NCBI RefSeq assembly: GCF_013393325.1
Contig: NZ_QJRC01000100.1
Span: 1-64,000 of the forward strand
DNA from: Pseudomonas hunanensis
GTDB taxonomy: Bacteria > Pseudomonadota > Gammaproteobacteria > Pseudomonadales > Pseudomonadaceae
Length of the DNA stretch: 64,000 nt
Direction: 5' to 3'
In this document: positions 51,077 through 58,966 of the stretch, one piece after another
How the letters are laid out: each line of letters starts with the position of its first letter
How positions within the stretch are numbered: position 1 is the first letter of the stretch
Notes under the pieces: generated by a model
What the model saw: the letters and a program-made list of their open reading frames with translations, nothing else
Database searches by the model: none
Told to the model about the DNA's origin: nothing
Position numbers and translations under genes: made by a program

Positions 51077-51212
51077 GCGCGGTCCCTGTAGGAGCGGCCT
51101 TGTGTCGCGAAAGGGCCGCGAAGCGGCCCCAGATTTCAGCTTTGATGCATAAATTTCTGGGGCCGCCTTGCGGCCCTTTCGCGACACAAGGCCGCTCCTA
51201 CAGGGACCGCGC
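51077..51212. repeat. inverted REP pair (BIME-like) between fdsD and the Usp gene
   Basis: Two 54-bp arms (51077-51130 and 51159-51212) are inverted copies of each other with two mismatches, around a 28-bp AT-rich centre. They contain the P. putida REP words GTAGGAGCGGCCTTGTGTCG and GGGCCGC. Lying between convergent genes, the pair can fold into a long hairpin and probably terminates or protects both transcripts. Confidence 0.85.
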
Positions 51213-51229
51213 CAATCGTGGCAATTGCG

Positions 51230-52093
51230 TCAGCCGCGGGCCAGTTCGGCCTGGTGGGCGATGGCTTCTTCGCTCTTGAGCACCAGCACATCGCCCTCCA
51301 GTTCATCCAGCACCACCTCCGAAGTATTGCCAATCAACGCCCCGGAAATCCCCGTGCGGCATACGGTGCCGATCACCGTCACCACCGCATCAAGCTTCTT
51401 CTCGGTAAACGGGATCAGCACATCCGCCGGCCCTTCAGCCACATGCAGGCAGTCTTCGCTGATGCCGTATTCGGCCTGGAACGCCTTGCAGGCTTCGCGG
51501 TAGCGGTTTTCGATGGTCTCGCTCAACTGGTACGTCGGGTCCGAGGCCGACAGCATTGGCGACGGGTGGGCACTGATGACATGCAGTTCGCCCTTGGCCA
51601 GCCCGGCGATGGCATAGCCATGGTCGATGATGCTCGCATGCAGGCGGCGGTGGTCGTCGTCCTGGTTGCCCACGTCCACCGCAGCCAGAATCTTGCCCCC
51701 GGTCCACGGCCGTTCGCTCTTGACCATCAGCACCGCACACGGGCACTGGCGCAGCAGCTTCCAGTCACTGGGGGTGAGCAAGGCTTTTTTCAGCGGGTTG
51801 TCCGGGCGGTGTTCCTTGATCACCAACTCGCAGCCCTCGGCCTGCTGCACATAGATGATGGTGTCGTGCAGGTTGTCGCGCCAGGCCTCCTCGTGGGTGA
51901 CGTTGTCGTACCCGTCATCGTGCAACTGGCTGCTCAGCAAGCTAAGCAGTGCGTGGTGGTCATGCTTCTTGTCGCACATCAGCAGGTGCAGGCGTGCGCC
52001 AGTGACGCCGGCAATCAGCTTGGCCCGGGTCAGCGCCCGGCTGTGGGCGTGCTCAGGGTCGAGGACGACGAGGATGCTGCGGACGGCTTGCAT
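51230..52093 (-). CDS. tandem universal stress protein (UspE-like)
   Basis: 287 residues from the ATG at 52093 (GGGAG upstream). There are two Usp domains: about 1-150 (MQAVRSILVVLDPEHAHSRA; ELVIKEHRPDNPLKKALLTP; QCPCAVLMVKS) and about 150-285 (ILAAVDVGNQDDDHRRLHAS; AVVTVIGTVCRTGISGALIG, with the G-rich nucleotide loop degenerate). The protein probably aids survival under low oxygen or stress. An ANR-type box lies 67 bp upstream, consistent with anaerobic induction as known for Pseudomonas Usp genes. Confidence 0.88.
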   Translation of the reverse strand: MQAVRSILVVLDPEHAHSRALTRAKLIAGVTGARLHLLMCDKKHDHHALLSLLSSQLHDDGYDNVTHEEAWRDNLHDTIIYVQQAEGCELVIKEHRPDNPLKKALLTPSDWKLLRQCPCAVLMVKSERPWTGGKILAAVDVGNQDDDHRRLHASIIDHGYAIAGLAKGELHVISAHPSPMLSASDPTYQLSETIENRYREACKAFQAEYGISEDCLHVAEGPADVLIPFTEKKLDAVVTVIGTVCRTGISGALIGNTSEVVLDELEGDVLVLKSEEAIAHQAELARG

Positions 52094-52159
52094 GGGCGTG
52101 AACTCCCTCAAAGGTGGCGACCAATGCCTGACTATAGTCGGCGCTTCCCCCGCTGGCGC

Positions 52160-52173
52160 TTGATATACGTCAA
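52160..52173 (-). promoter_or_regulatory. ANR/FNR box upstream of the Usp gene
   Basis: TTGATATACGTCAA, one mismatch from TTGAT-N4-ATCAA, inside the palindrome CTTGATATACGTCAAG (52159-52174). It is centred about 73 bp before the Usp start, which suits class II activation with a short leader. The divergent miaE gene has a TATAAT at 52206. Confidence 0.6.
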
Positions 52174-52245
52174 GCATAGTCACTGGCGCCACCCGCCGCC
52201 GTCGGTATAATCGCCGCCTCTGCCTGTTCCTGTGGTTGCACGTTT

Positions 52246-52863
52246 ATGTCCCTGATCCCCGAAATCGACGCTTTTCTTGGTTGCCCGACGCCAGATGCCT
52301 GGATCGAAGCGGCGCTCGCCGACCAGGAAACCCTGCTGATCGACCACAAGAACTGCGAGTTCAAGGCCGCCAGCACGGCCTTGAGCCTGATGGCCAAATA
52401 CAACACGCACCTTGATCTGATCAACATGATGTCGCGCCTGGCCCGCGAGGAGCTGGTGCACCATGAGCAGGTGCTGCGCCTGATGAAGCGCCGTGGTGTG
52501 CCGCTGCGCCCGGTGTCGGCGGGGCGCTATGCGTCGGGGCTGCGCCGCCTGGTACGTGCCCACGAGCCAGTGAAACTGGTGGATACGCTGGTGGTGGGGG
52601 CGTTCATCGAGGCGCGCAGCTGTGAGCGCTTCGCTGCGCTGGTGCCGCACCTGGATGAAGAACTGGGCCGCTTCTACCACGGTTTGTTGAAAAGTGAAGC
52701 GCGCCACTATGAGGGCTACCTGAAACTGGCGCACAACTACGGCGATGAGGCGGACATCGCCCGCCGTGTGGAACTGGTGCGCGCTGCGGAAATGGAACTG
52801 ATCCAGTCACCGGACCAGGAGCTGCGCTTCCACAGCGGTATACCCCAGGCGCTGGCCGCCTGA
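52246..52863 (+). CDS. miaE: tRNA 2-methylthio-N6-isopentenyladenosine hydroxylase
   Basis: 205 residues, ferritin-like di-iron fold. The metal ligands are in DHKNCEFKAASTALSLM (about 34-50, first Glu), LAREELVHHEQVLRLMKRRG (ExxH, about 64-83), FIEARSCERFAAL (about 118-130) and YHGLLKSEARHYEGYLKLA (ExxH, about 145-163). It hydroxylates ms2i6A37 in tRNAs, using oxygen. It stands alone; a -10 hexamer TATAAT lies 35 bp upstream, and the start lacks a strong ribosome site. Confidence 0.9.
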   Translation: MSLIPEIDAFLGCPTPDAWIEAALADQETLLIDHKNCEFKAASTALSLMAKYNTHLDLINMMSRLAREELVHHEQVLRLMKRRGVPLRPVSAGRYASGLRRLVRAHEPVKLVDTLVVGAFIEARSCERFAALVPHLDEELGRFYHGLLKSEARHYEGYLKLAHNYGDEADIARRVELVRAAEMELIQSPDQELRFHSGIPQALAA

Positions 52864-52885
52864 GTCGCAACAGGCGGCCCTGGGT

Positions 52886-53206
52886 TCAGTCGCGCCGGCC
52901 CAGCAACAGGCCGATCACCAGGCCGAGGCCGGCGGAAATGGCCACGGTCTGCCAGGGGTGGCCGCCAATATAATCCTGAGTGGCGTCCACCACCGGTTGC
53001 GCCTTGTCCCGCACATTGCCTGCGGCCTGGCGCGCCTGTTTCAGTTTGAGGCTGACCTGCGCCCGCAGGGTTTCTGCTTCTTCGCCCACCAGGGCGGCAC
53101 TGTCGTTCAGCAGTTTTTCCGATTCTTCGATCAGCGATTGCAGTTCGCTGAATACCTGGTCCTTGATCTGATCGCTGTCCGCCAGCGTGGCGTTTTTCCG
53201 GGCCAT
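52886..53206 (-). CDS. DUF883 / ElaB-YqjD-type membrane-anchored protein
   Basis: 106 residues from the ATG at 53206 (GAGGA upstream). A helical, amphipathic body (about 10-75) is followed by a C-terminal transmembrane helix with the family ending PWQTVAISAGLGLVIGLLLG-RRD. In E. coli relatives bind ribosomes and anchor them to the inner membrane in stationary phase. It converges with miaE, and divergently faces a short hypothetical gene. Confidence 0.85.
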   Translation of the reverse strand: MARKNATLADSDQIKDQVFSELQSLIEESEKLLNDSAALVGEEAETLRAQVSLKLKQARQAAGNVRDKAQPVVDATQDYIGGHPWQTVAISAGLGLVIGLLLGRRD

Positions 53207-53334
53207 GAACTCGTCCTCGTCGATGGGGGGTGTGAACAATGGATACCGCCACGTCGGGAAAGTTGCGGCGGCTTTCCGATGTTGCGTTGCCTGGGTGTAA
53301 GATAGCGGCCATTTTCAAACCTGCAGGTACCTTC

Positions 53335-53598
53335 ATGAGTTTCAATCTGGCCAACATGAGCTTCGAGGAACGGGCGCAGATCGAGGCAGAGAAGGCTCGG
53401 CTGTTCGAGATGTGGCAGAACAACCTGGGCAAGGCCAAGGGCGATGCGGCCCGGCTGATTGCCGAAAAGCCACGGCGCAAGGGCAAGTGGGCCGAGTGGG
53501 TACGCGCCGAACTGGACGCCATGACGCCGCCCGAGTACGCCAGCATGGTGCGCAGCGAAGTCAACAAGCTGATGGCCGCGGCCAGCGCCAACCGCTGA
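53335..53598 (+). CDS. short cytoplasmic protein of unknown function
   Basis: 87 residues (MSFNLANMSFEERAQIEAEK...), highly charged and probably helical, with no signal peptide. The ATG follows AGGTACC, and a -10-like TAAGAT lies upstream near 53298. The word MTPPEYASMVRSEVNKLM near the C terminus may be its conserved core. The family is not recognised. It ends 18 bp before the convergent lipoprotein gene. Confidence 0.7.
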   Translation: MSFNLANMSFEERAQIEAEKARLFEMWQNNLGKAKGDAARLIAEKPRRKGKWAEWVRAELDAMTPPEYASMVRSEVNKLMAAASANR

Positions 53599-53616
53599 GC
53601 ACACCCCACCGGGCGT

Positions 53617-54099
53617 TTACCAGTAAGCGCCCTTGGGCAGGTCCAGCTTGCCCTCGTCGGTAAAGCGCACGGTGCCCAGCGGCCCGCCGGCCAGCTTGCC
53701 GCGCAGCGTGTAGGGCAAACCCTGCAGCGACTCTACCTTGCCCAGCCCATAGGCCTGGCGCAGGAAGGAAAACGCCGTGATGCTGACGGGCACCACGATT
53801 ACCGCTTCGTCATATCGGCCAATATGGCCCTGCTGGTCGCTGACCCCGGCCGCTAGCGGCTGGCCGTTGACTTCCAGGTTGATGGCGACACCGTTGTAAT
53901 CGATCGGCGCCTCGTTGGGGTTCTGTACCCGCATTTTCACCGCCATGCGCAGCTCCAGCTCCTGGCCGGGCAGTGGCTCGATGCCGATCACGCTGATGTT
54001 GACCGGGTCGCGTGGCTGGAACAGGGCGCAGGCTCCTAGGCCATACGCCATCAGCAGGACGAGAAACAGGCGGATACAGTGGTGCAGGCGGGCAGTCAT
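53617..54099 (-). CDS. LEA14/WHy-domain lipoprotein
   Basis: 160 residues. A type II signal peptide ends in the lipobox LGAC (about Cys 24). The mature part is one LEA_2/WHy beta-sandwich (about 35-155): MAVKMRVQNPNEAPIDYNGV and AINLEVNGQPLAAGVSDQ are the family's NPN and second-strand motifs. Desiccation or stress protection is proposed for the fold, and periplasmic lipid anchoring is expected. The chosen start is the Met at 54099; six extra codons to 54117 are possible. Confidence 0.85.
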   Translation of the reverse strand: MTARLHHCIRLFLVLLMAYGLGACALFQPRDPVNISVIGIEPLPGQELELRMAVKMRVQNPNEAPIDYNGVAINLEVNGQPLAAGVSDQQGHIGRYDEAVIVVPVSITAFSFLRQAYGLGKVESLQGLPYTLRGKLAGGPLGTVRFTDEGKLDLPKGAYW

Positions 54100-54179
54100 T
54101 GAGGGCGACCTTGCCAAAGTGAGCGAACGGTCAGTGTGGCAAATGCGCGTCGGCGTTGAAAGTATCCTCGCAGATGAAA

Positions 54180-54198
54180 GATACTGTTTCTCATTAAC
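54180..54198. promoter_or_regulatory. Fur box upstream of iutY
   Basis: GATACTGTTTCTCATTAAC agrees with 14 of 19 consensus bases, 36 bp before the iutY start. Iron repression of surface-signalling genes is the rule in pseudomonads. Confidence 0.6.
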
Positions 54199-54234
54199 GC
54201 CCGATAACTCATCTTACTGGCAGTTTCCAAACCC

Positions 54235-55359
54235 ATGCTGACGTCACCCGTGTCGGGCCTGCTGGCGACTTTCCAGGAGCACTACGACGACCTGTTGCAG
54301 TTCCTGACCCGGCGCATGAGCGACCGCCAGCGCGCCGCCGACGTGGCGCAGGAAACCTATCTGAAACTGGTGAACATCGACGAGCAGGCGGTGCCGGTGT
54401 TGCATGCGCGCAGTTTCATCTTTCGCGTGGCCGGCAACCTGGCAATCGATGCCTTGCGCCGCGAGAAGCGCATCGCCGCCAGCCACGACGACAGTGACGG
54501 CGCCTGTGAGGTGGCCTGCCCGGCACCGGCGCCCGAGGCGGCATTGCTGGCCCGCGAGCGCCTGCGGATTCTTGACCAGGCGCTGTTGCAACTGCCCGAC
54601 AACGCCCGCCGGGCGCTGTTGCTCAACCGCGTCGAAGGCCTGACCCAGAAGCAGATCGCGCAACGCCTGGGCGTTTCCGAGAGCATGGTGGCGAAGTACA
54701 TCGGCCAGGCGCTGCGCCATTGCCGCGGTTGGCTTAAGCAGGCGGGTGTGGCGGCGTCCGTGGTGGTGCTGGTCGCCGCCGTGGCGGGTTGGCGGCAGGC
54801 GCCGATGCTGCTGGCGGATTACCACACTGCTGTCGGCGAGCGGCAGATCATTACGTTGGCTGATGGTACGCGGGTGACGCTGAACAGCGCCAGTGCCATG
54901 AGCGTCGTTTTCAGTGAGCATGAGCGGCGTGTGGTGCTTGATGCCGGTGAAGCATTGTTCGAGACCGCTGCTGATTCACGGCCGTTTGTGGTCGATACCG
55001 CCGGTGAGCGGGTGCAGGGCACTGCCGCGACCTTCAGCGTGCGCCGCGATGGCCACGTGGTGTTGGCGCACGGTGAGGCCAAGGTAGGTCAACGCGAACT
55101 GGCGGTAGCGGCCGATGCCGGCATGCAAATGGCCTGGCAGCGCGGCAAGCTGATCTTCAACGGCAAGCCGCTGGGGCAGGTACTGGAGGAGCTTGAGCGA
55201 TACCGCCATGGGCGCATTGTGCTGTCCGACAGCAAGCTGGCAGCGATGGAGGTGAGCGGGGTATTTGATCTGGATGAGCCTGAGGCCCTGTTGCGGACGC
55301 TGGAGCAGCGATATGGCCTGAAGGTTACCTACCTGCCGTGGTTGGCCGTGGTGTATTGA
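54235..55359 (+). CDS. iutY: hybrid ECF sigma factor / FecR-type anti-sigma protein
   Basis: 374 residues joining what are normally two proteins. Residues about 12-80 are sigma region 2 (MSDRQRAADVAQETYLKLVN), and about 105-165 are sigma region 4 with the HTH GLTQKQIAQRLGVSESMVAK. A single membrane helix (about 171-187) follows at once, so the usual cytosolic anti-sigma domain is missing. The periplasmic FecR part (about 198-290) has ERQIITLADGTRVTLNSAS and RVQGTAATFSV, whose Gly-Thr (about 262-263) lies where related anti-sigma proteins self-cleave. A C-terminal STN-like segment ends the protein. This matches the IutY hybrid described in P. putida for aerobactin signalling. It is followed by its receptor gene. 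Confidence 0.9.
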   Translation: MLTSPVSGLLATFQEHYDDLLQFLTRRMSDRQRAADVAQETYLKLVNIDEQAVPVLHARSFIFRVAGNLAIDALRREKRIAASHDDSDGACEVACPAPAPEAALLARERLRILDQALLQLPDNARRALLLNRVEGLTQKQIAQRLGVSESMVAKYIGQALRHCRGWLKQAGVAASVVVLVAAVAGWRQAPMLLADYHTAVGERQIITLADGTRVTLNSASAMSVVFSEHERRVVLDAGEALFETAADSRPFVVDTAGERVQGTAATFSVRRDGHVVLAHGEAKVGQRELAVAADAGMQMAWQRGKLIFNGKPLGQVLEELERYRHGRIVLSDSKLAAMEVSGVFDLDEPEALLRTLEQRYGLKVTYLPWLAVVY

Positions 55360-55497
55360 TCGGCCTGCAGCGACCTCGTCGCAGTACAGAAATAAAAATA
55401 TTTTTCATTTGGCACTGCAAGTTCGTGCAAGCCAGATCGTCGTAGTGGGACTGATCAGCAACCCATTCTCATTTACGACTTGTCAGGAAGCTCATAC

Positions 55498-57933
55498 GTG
55501 CCTCTGATGCTCAAGCCCTTGCACCGCCGTCGCGGTTCTCTTCACCACGCCCTGATGTCCTGCAGTGCCCTGGCCATGCTGGTCGGTCCGCTGCATGTGT
55601 GGGCCGCGACGACCACCGAACAGACCCAGATGCAGGCTCGCCAGGTTCAGCTCGACGTGCCAGCCCAACCGTTGGGCCAGGCCCTGACCACTTTCGCCGA
55701 CCAGGCTGGCCTGCACCTGTTGTTCACCACGGGTGATGTCGCAGATCAGGCCAGCCCGGCGTTGCAGGGCAGCTACAGTGTCGAGCAGGCCCTGCAGCAG
55801 CTGCTGGCCGGCAGCGGCATGAGTTGGCAGTTCAGCGATGCCCGTACGGTCACCCTGCGTAAAACCGAGGCCTCGCCGCAGGCGGTCAACCTCAAGCCGA
55901 TCGAAGTCAGCGTGGCCTCGCGCACCAGCACCGCAATCAGCGAAATCCCCGGCACCGTCTGGGTGGTCGAGCAGCAGCAGTTGCGCGAGCAGATCGACAG
56001 CGGTGTCAGCCTGAAGGAAGCCATCGGCAAGCTGGTGCCGGGCCTCGACCTGGCGCCGGAAGGGCGCACCAACTACGGCCAGAACATGCGCGGGCGCAAC
56101 GTGCTGGTGATGATCGACGGGGTCAGCCAGAACAGCTCGCGCGGCCTGTCGCGCCAGTTCGACAGCATTTCGCCGTTCAACGTCGAGCGCGTCGAAGTGT
56201 TGTCGGGTGCCAGCGCCATCTACGGCGGTGGCGCCACCGGCGGCATCATCAACATCGTGACCAAGAAGGGCGAGCCCGGCCCGGCGCGGTTCGAGACCCA
56301 GCTGGGCGCCAGCAGCGGCTTCAACAACAGCGACGACCTGGCCACTCGCTTCGCCCAGTCGATCAGCGGCGGCAACGAGCGGGTCAATGCCCGGCTGGGT
56401 ATCTCCGGTGAGCAGAACGAAGCCTTTTACGATGGTGCAGGCGACCAGATCTTCATCGACAACACCCAGACCGACCTGCAGTACAACCGCACCATCGATG
56501 TGCTCGGTACCTTGGGCCTGCAGTTGAACGACCAGCAGAGCCTCGACCTGTTGGCCCAGTACTATGACTCGGGCAACCACGGCAGCACGGGTATCTACTT
56601 CCCCAACCTCAACTACAACGCGCCGTCAGACCTGGAAGACGCCGAGCTGCGCAGCGGTTATTCGTCGGACCTGGAGCCGCGTACCCGACGCTTGTTGCTG
56701 AACGCCAATTACCACCACAACGACGTGCTGGGCCAGGATTTCTACCTGCAAGCCTCGTACCGCAAGGAAGACGACAACTTCTACCCGTTCCCGTACTACA
56801 ACCGTGCCACGCCCACCGGCTCGCGCGGGGTGTACTTTGCTGCCTCGCAGCAGAACTTCGAGGTCACCAGCCTCAAGGGGCTGTTCGCCAAGCAATGGGA
56901 CACGCTGAAGCTGACCTACGGCGTCGACCTGGACCGCGAGCGCTTCAACGCCGAGCAGACCACCTTCAATGCCCTGACTTCGTCCGAGTCGGGCGGCCTG
57001 GAGATGGAAAAGGACAGCAAGGCGGCGCGTTACCCCAGCTATCGGGTCGATGGTGTGTCGGTGTATGCCCAGCTGGACTGGCACGCCACCGACAACCTGA
57101 CGTTCTCGGGCGGCGCTCGTCGCCAGCAGATGGACGTGGATGTCAGCGACTTCAAGGGCGTACCGGGCGGCAGCAACGACTACCAGGTGAACCTGTTCAA
57201 CGTCGGTGCCATCTACGATTTCAAGAACGGCCACCAGGTGTGGACCAACTACGGCGAAGGCTTCGACCTGCCGGACCCAGCCAAGTACTACGGCAAGCCG
57301 GGCCTGAACGTGGCCGACAACCCGCTGGCTGGCATCAAGAGCCGCCAGGTGGAGCTGGGCTGGCGCTATGCCGATCTGGACTGGGATGCCCAGGCAGCGC
57401 TGTACTACATCTGGTCGGACAAGATCATCAACGTCGATTCGCAAACGCTGACCATCAACGTGGAAGAGCAGAAGAGCCGCGACTTTGGCTTTGAAGGTGC
57501 GCTGACCCGGCACTACCAGGCCGGTTGGGAAACCGGCGGCACCTTGCACCTGACCCGCTCCGAAGAAGAGGCTGCAGACGGTGGCTGGATCAAGCGTGAT
57601 GCCCGCTATGCTTCGCTGTCCAAGGCCACCGCGTTCGTCGGCTGGAAGGGCGATGGCCGCAGCGCGCGGTTGCAAGCCAACCATGCTTTCAGCCTGAAGG
57701 ACGATGCCGACCATGAGATCGACGGCTACACCACCTTCGACTTGCTGGGCAGCCAGGACACCGGTTTCGGTACCTTCAGCGCCGGCATCCAGAACCTGCT
57801 GGACAAGCAGTACAGCACGGTCTGGGGGCAGCGTGCGACGCTGTTCTATTCACCAACCTACGGGCCAGCGTACCTGTATGACTACCAAGGGCGTGGGCGC
57901 ACCTACACGCTGACCTGGAGCATGGCTTACTGA
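55498..57933 (+). CDS. iutA: TonB-dependent ferric-siderophore (aerobactin-type) receptor with signalling domain
   Basis: 811 residues from the GTG at 55498, seven bases after AGGAAG; an ATG three codons on is possible. It has a signal peptide, then an STN signalling domain (about 50-125: LDVPAQPLGQALTTFADQAG ... AGSGMSWQF) that would talk to the hybrid anti-sigma protein encoded upstream. The plug (VASRTSTAISEIPGTVWVVE; NYGQNMRGRNVLVMIDGVSQ; VEVLSGASAIYGGGATGGII) and a barrel ending in TYTLTWSMAY follow. The identity as aerobactin receptor rests on the iutY neighbour and memory of P. putida; the siderophore is not proven by sequence. Confidence 0.87.
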   Translation: MPLMLKPLHRRRGSLHHALMSCSALAMLVGPLHVWAATTTEQTQMQARQVQLDVPAQPLGQALTTFADQAGLHLLFTTGDVADQASPALQGSYSVEQALQQLLAGSGMSWQFSDARTVTLRKTEASPQAVNLKPIEVSVASRTSTAISEIPGTVWVVEQQQLREQIDSGVSLKEAIGKLVPGLDLAPEGRTNYGQNMRGRNVLVMIDGVSQNSSRGLSRQFDSISPFNVERVEVLSGASAIYGGGATGGIINIVTKKGEPGPARFETQLGASSGFNNSDDLATRFAQSISGGNERVNARLGISGEQNEAFYDGAGDQIFIDNTQTDLQYNRTIDVLGTLGLQLNDQQSLDLLAQYYDSGNHGSTGIYFPNLNYNAPSDLEDAELRSGYSSDLEPRTRRLLLNANYHHNDVLGQDFYLQASYRKEDDNFYPFPYYNRATPTGSRGVYFAASQQNFEVTSLKGLFAKQWDTLKLTYGVDLDRERFNAEQTTFNALTSSESGGLEMEKDSKAARYPSYRVDGVSVYAQLDWHATDNLTFSGGARRQQMDVDVSDFKGVPGGSNDYQVNLFNVGAIYDFKNGHQVWTNYGEGFDLPDPAKYYGKPGLNVADNPLAGIKSRQVELGWRYADLDWDAQAALYYIWSDKIINVDSQTLTINVEEQKSRDFGFEGALTRHYQAGWETGGTLHLTRSEEEAADGGWIKRDARYASLSKATAFVGWKGDGRSARLQANHAFSLKDDADHEIDGYTTFDLLGSQDTGFGTFSAGIQNLLDKQYSTVWGQRATLFYSPTYGPAYLYDYQGRGRTYTLTWSMAY

Positions 57934-57942
57934 GTGTTGCAG

Positions 57943-57978
57943 CCTGAACTGGCCTCTGTGGGCGCGGGCCGGTTCAGG
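57943..57978. terminator. hairpin between iutA and the convergent LysR gene
   Basis: CCTGAACTGGCC / GGCCGGTTCAGG, a 12-bp stem with one G-T pair, 9 bp past the iutA stop and reaching the 3' end of the LysR gene. It probably serves both directions. Confidence 0.55.
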
Positions 57979-58864
57979 CAAATGCTGCCAGCAAGTCCTG
58001 CGCAAACGCCTGCTGTGCTTCACCAACACCCTGCGCCCGGTGCCGGGCCAGGGTAAACGGCACCACGAAATCCAGCCCCGGGTCCAGCGCCCACAACAAC
58101 CCCTCGGCCTCCCAGTCCTGCGCGCAGTGGCATGGCAGGTAGCCGATATGCCGCCCCGACAGAATGAACGTCAGCACGCTCTCGATCTGCTCTGCCACCG
58201 CCATGCTGCGCTGGCTCTGGAACGGCTCACCGCCTTTGAGAAAACGGTACGGATGGCGCACCTGGTCCATGTCCAGCAGCCGCTCAAGCCCAACCCCCGA
58301 CTCGCCGAACAGCACATGCCCTTTGCCGCAATACAGCCGTTGCCGCTCCTCGAACAATGGCTGGTAATCAAAGGCCGCCTGGTTGCCGGAAAAGTAGCTG
58401 ATGGCACAGTCCAGCCGCTGCTCCAGCAACAACCGCTCAAGCTCCGCTGGCGGTGCACTGATCAGCTCCAATTGCACCGATTCCTCTCGCTTGCGAAACG
58501 CCGCAATGGCCGCCGCCAGCTTCAGGCTGACTGCCTTGTCCTGGTTTTCCGCCAGACCGATGCGCACGTTGCCCAGCAACCGCCCAGCAACGCCGTTGGC
58601 CTGCTGGCGGAACTGCTCGATGTTCAGCAGCAGGCCACGCGCCGCCTCCAATAACAATTCACCTTTGTCCGTCAGGCGAAAACCACCCTTGCCACGGCTG
58701 CACAGGCGGTAACCCAGGCGAGCCTCCAGCTGTGCCATGCGCTGGCTGATGGTGGGCTGGCTCAGGCCCAGCACGCCTTGCGCGGCGCTGAAGCCACCGG
58801 CCTGGACTACAGTGACGAACAGCCGCAGCAGGTGCAGATCGGGGTCGTGCAATTGTCCGAGCAT
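57974..58864 (-). CDS. LysR-family regulator of the guanidino/polyamine unit
   Basis: 296 residues from the ATG at 58864 (AGGACC upstream; the 27 earlier codons have no ribosome site). The HTH (about 8-66) has LLRLFVTVVQAGGFSAAQGV and GLSQPTISQRMAQLEARLGY. The effector domain (about 95-290) has GNVRIGLAENQDKAVSLKLA. It is divergent from the binding-protein and ureohydrolase genes, the usual arrangement for a LysR activator of them, as gbuR is for gbuA in P. aeruginosa. Confidence 0.87.
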   Translation of the reverse strand: MLGQLHDPDLHLLRLFVTVVQAGGFSAAQGVLGLSQPTISQRMAQLEARLGYRLCSRGKGGFRLTDKGELLLEAARGLLLNIEQFRQQANGVAGRLLGNVRIGLAENQDKAVSLKLAAAIAAFRKREESVQLELISAPPAELERLLLEQRLDCAISYFSGNQAAFDYQPLFEERQRLYCGKGHVLFGESGVGLERLLDMDQVRHPYRFLKGGEPFQSQRSMAVAEQIESVLTFILSGRHIGYLPCHCAQDWEAEGLLWALDPGLDFVVPFTLARHRAQGVGEAQQAFAQDLLAAFA

Positions 58865-58966
58865 TACATTGGTCCTGGTGAATGTCAGCTTTGCAAACTT
58901 GCCATTTCTGCAATGTAACCCGGCTGGCATGCTCGCGGCATCCACCCATTAGCCGAGGTGTCCGCC

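Noticed and set aside
51077..51212. Insertion-sequence remnant
   Set aside because: The arms match P. putida REP words and there is no transposase or target duplication; treated as a REP pair.
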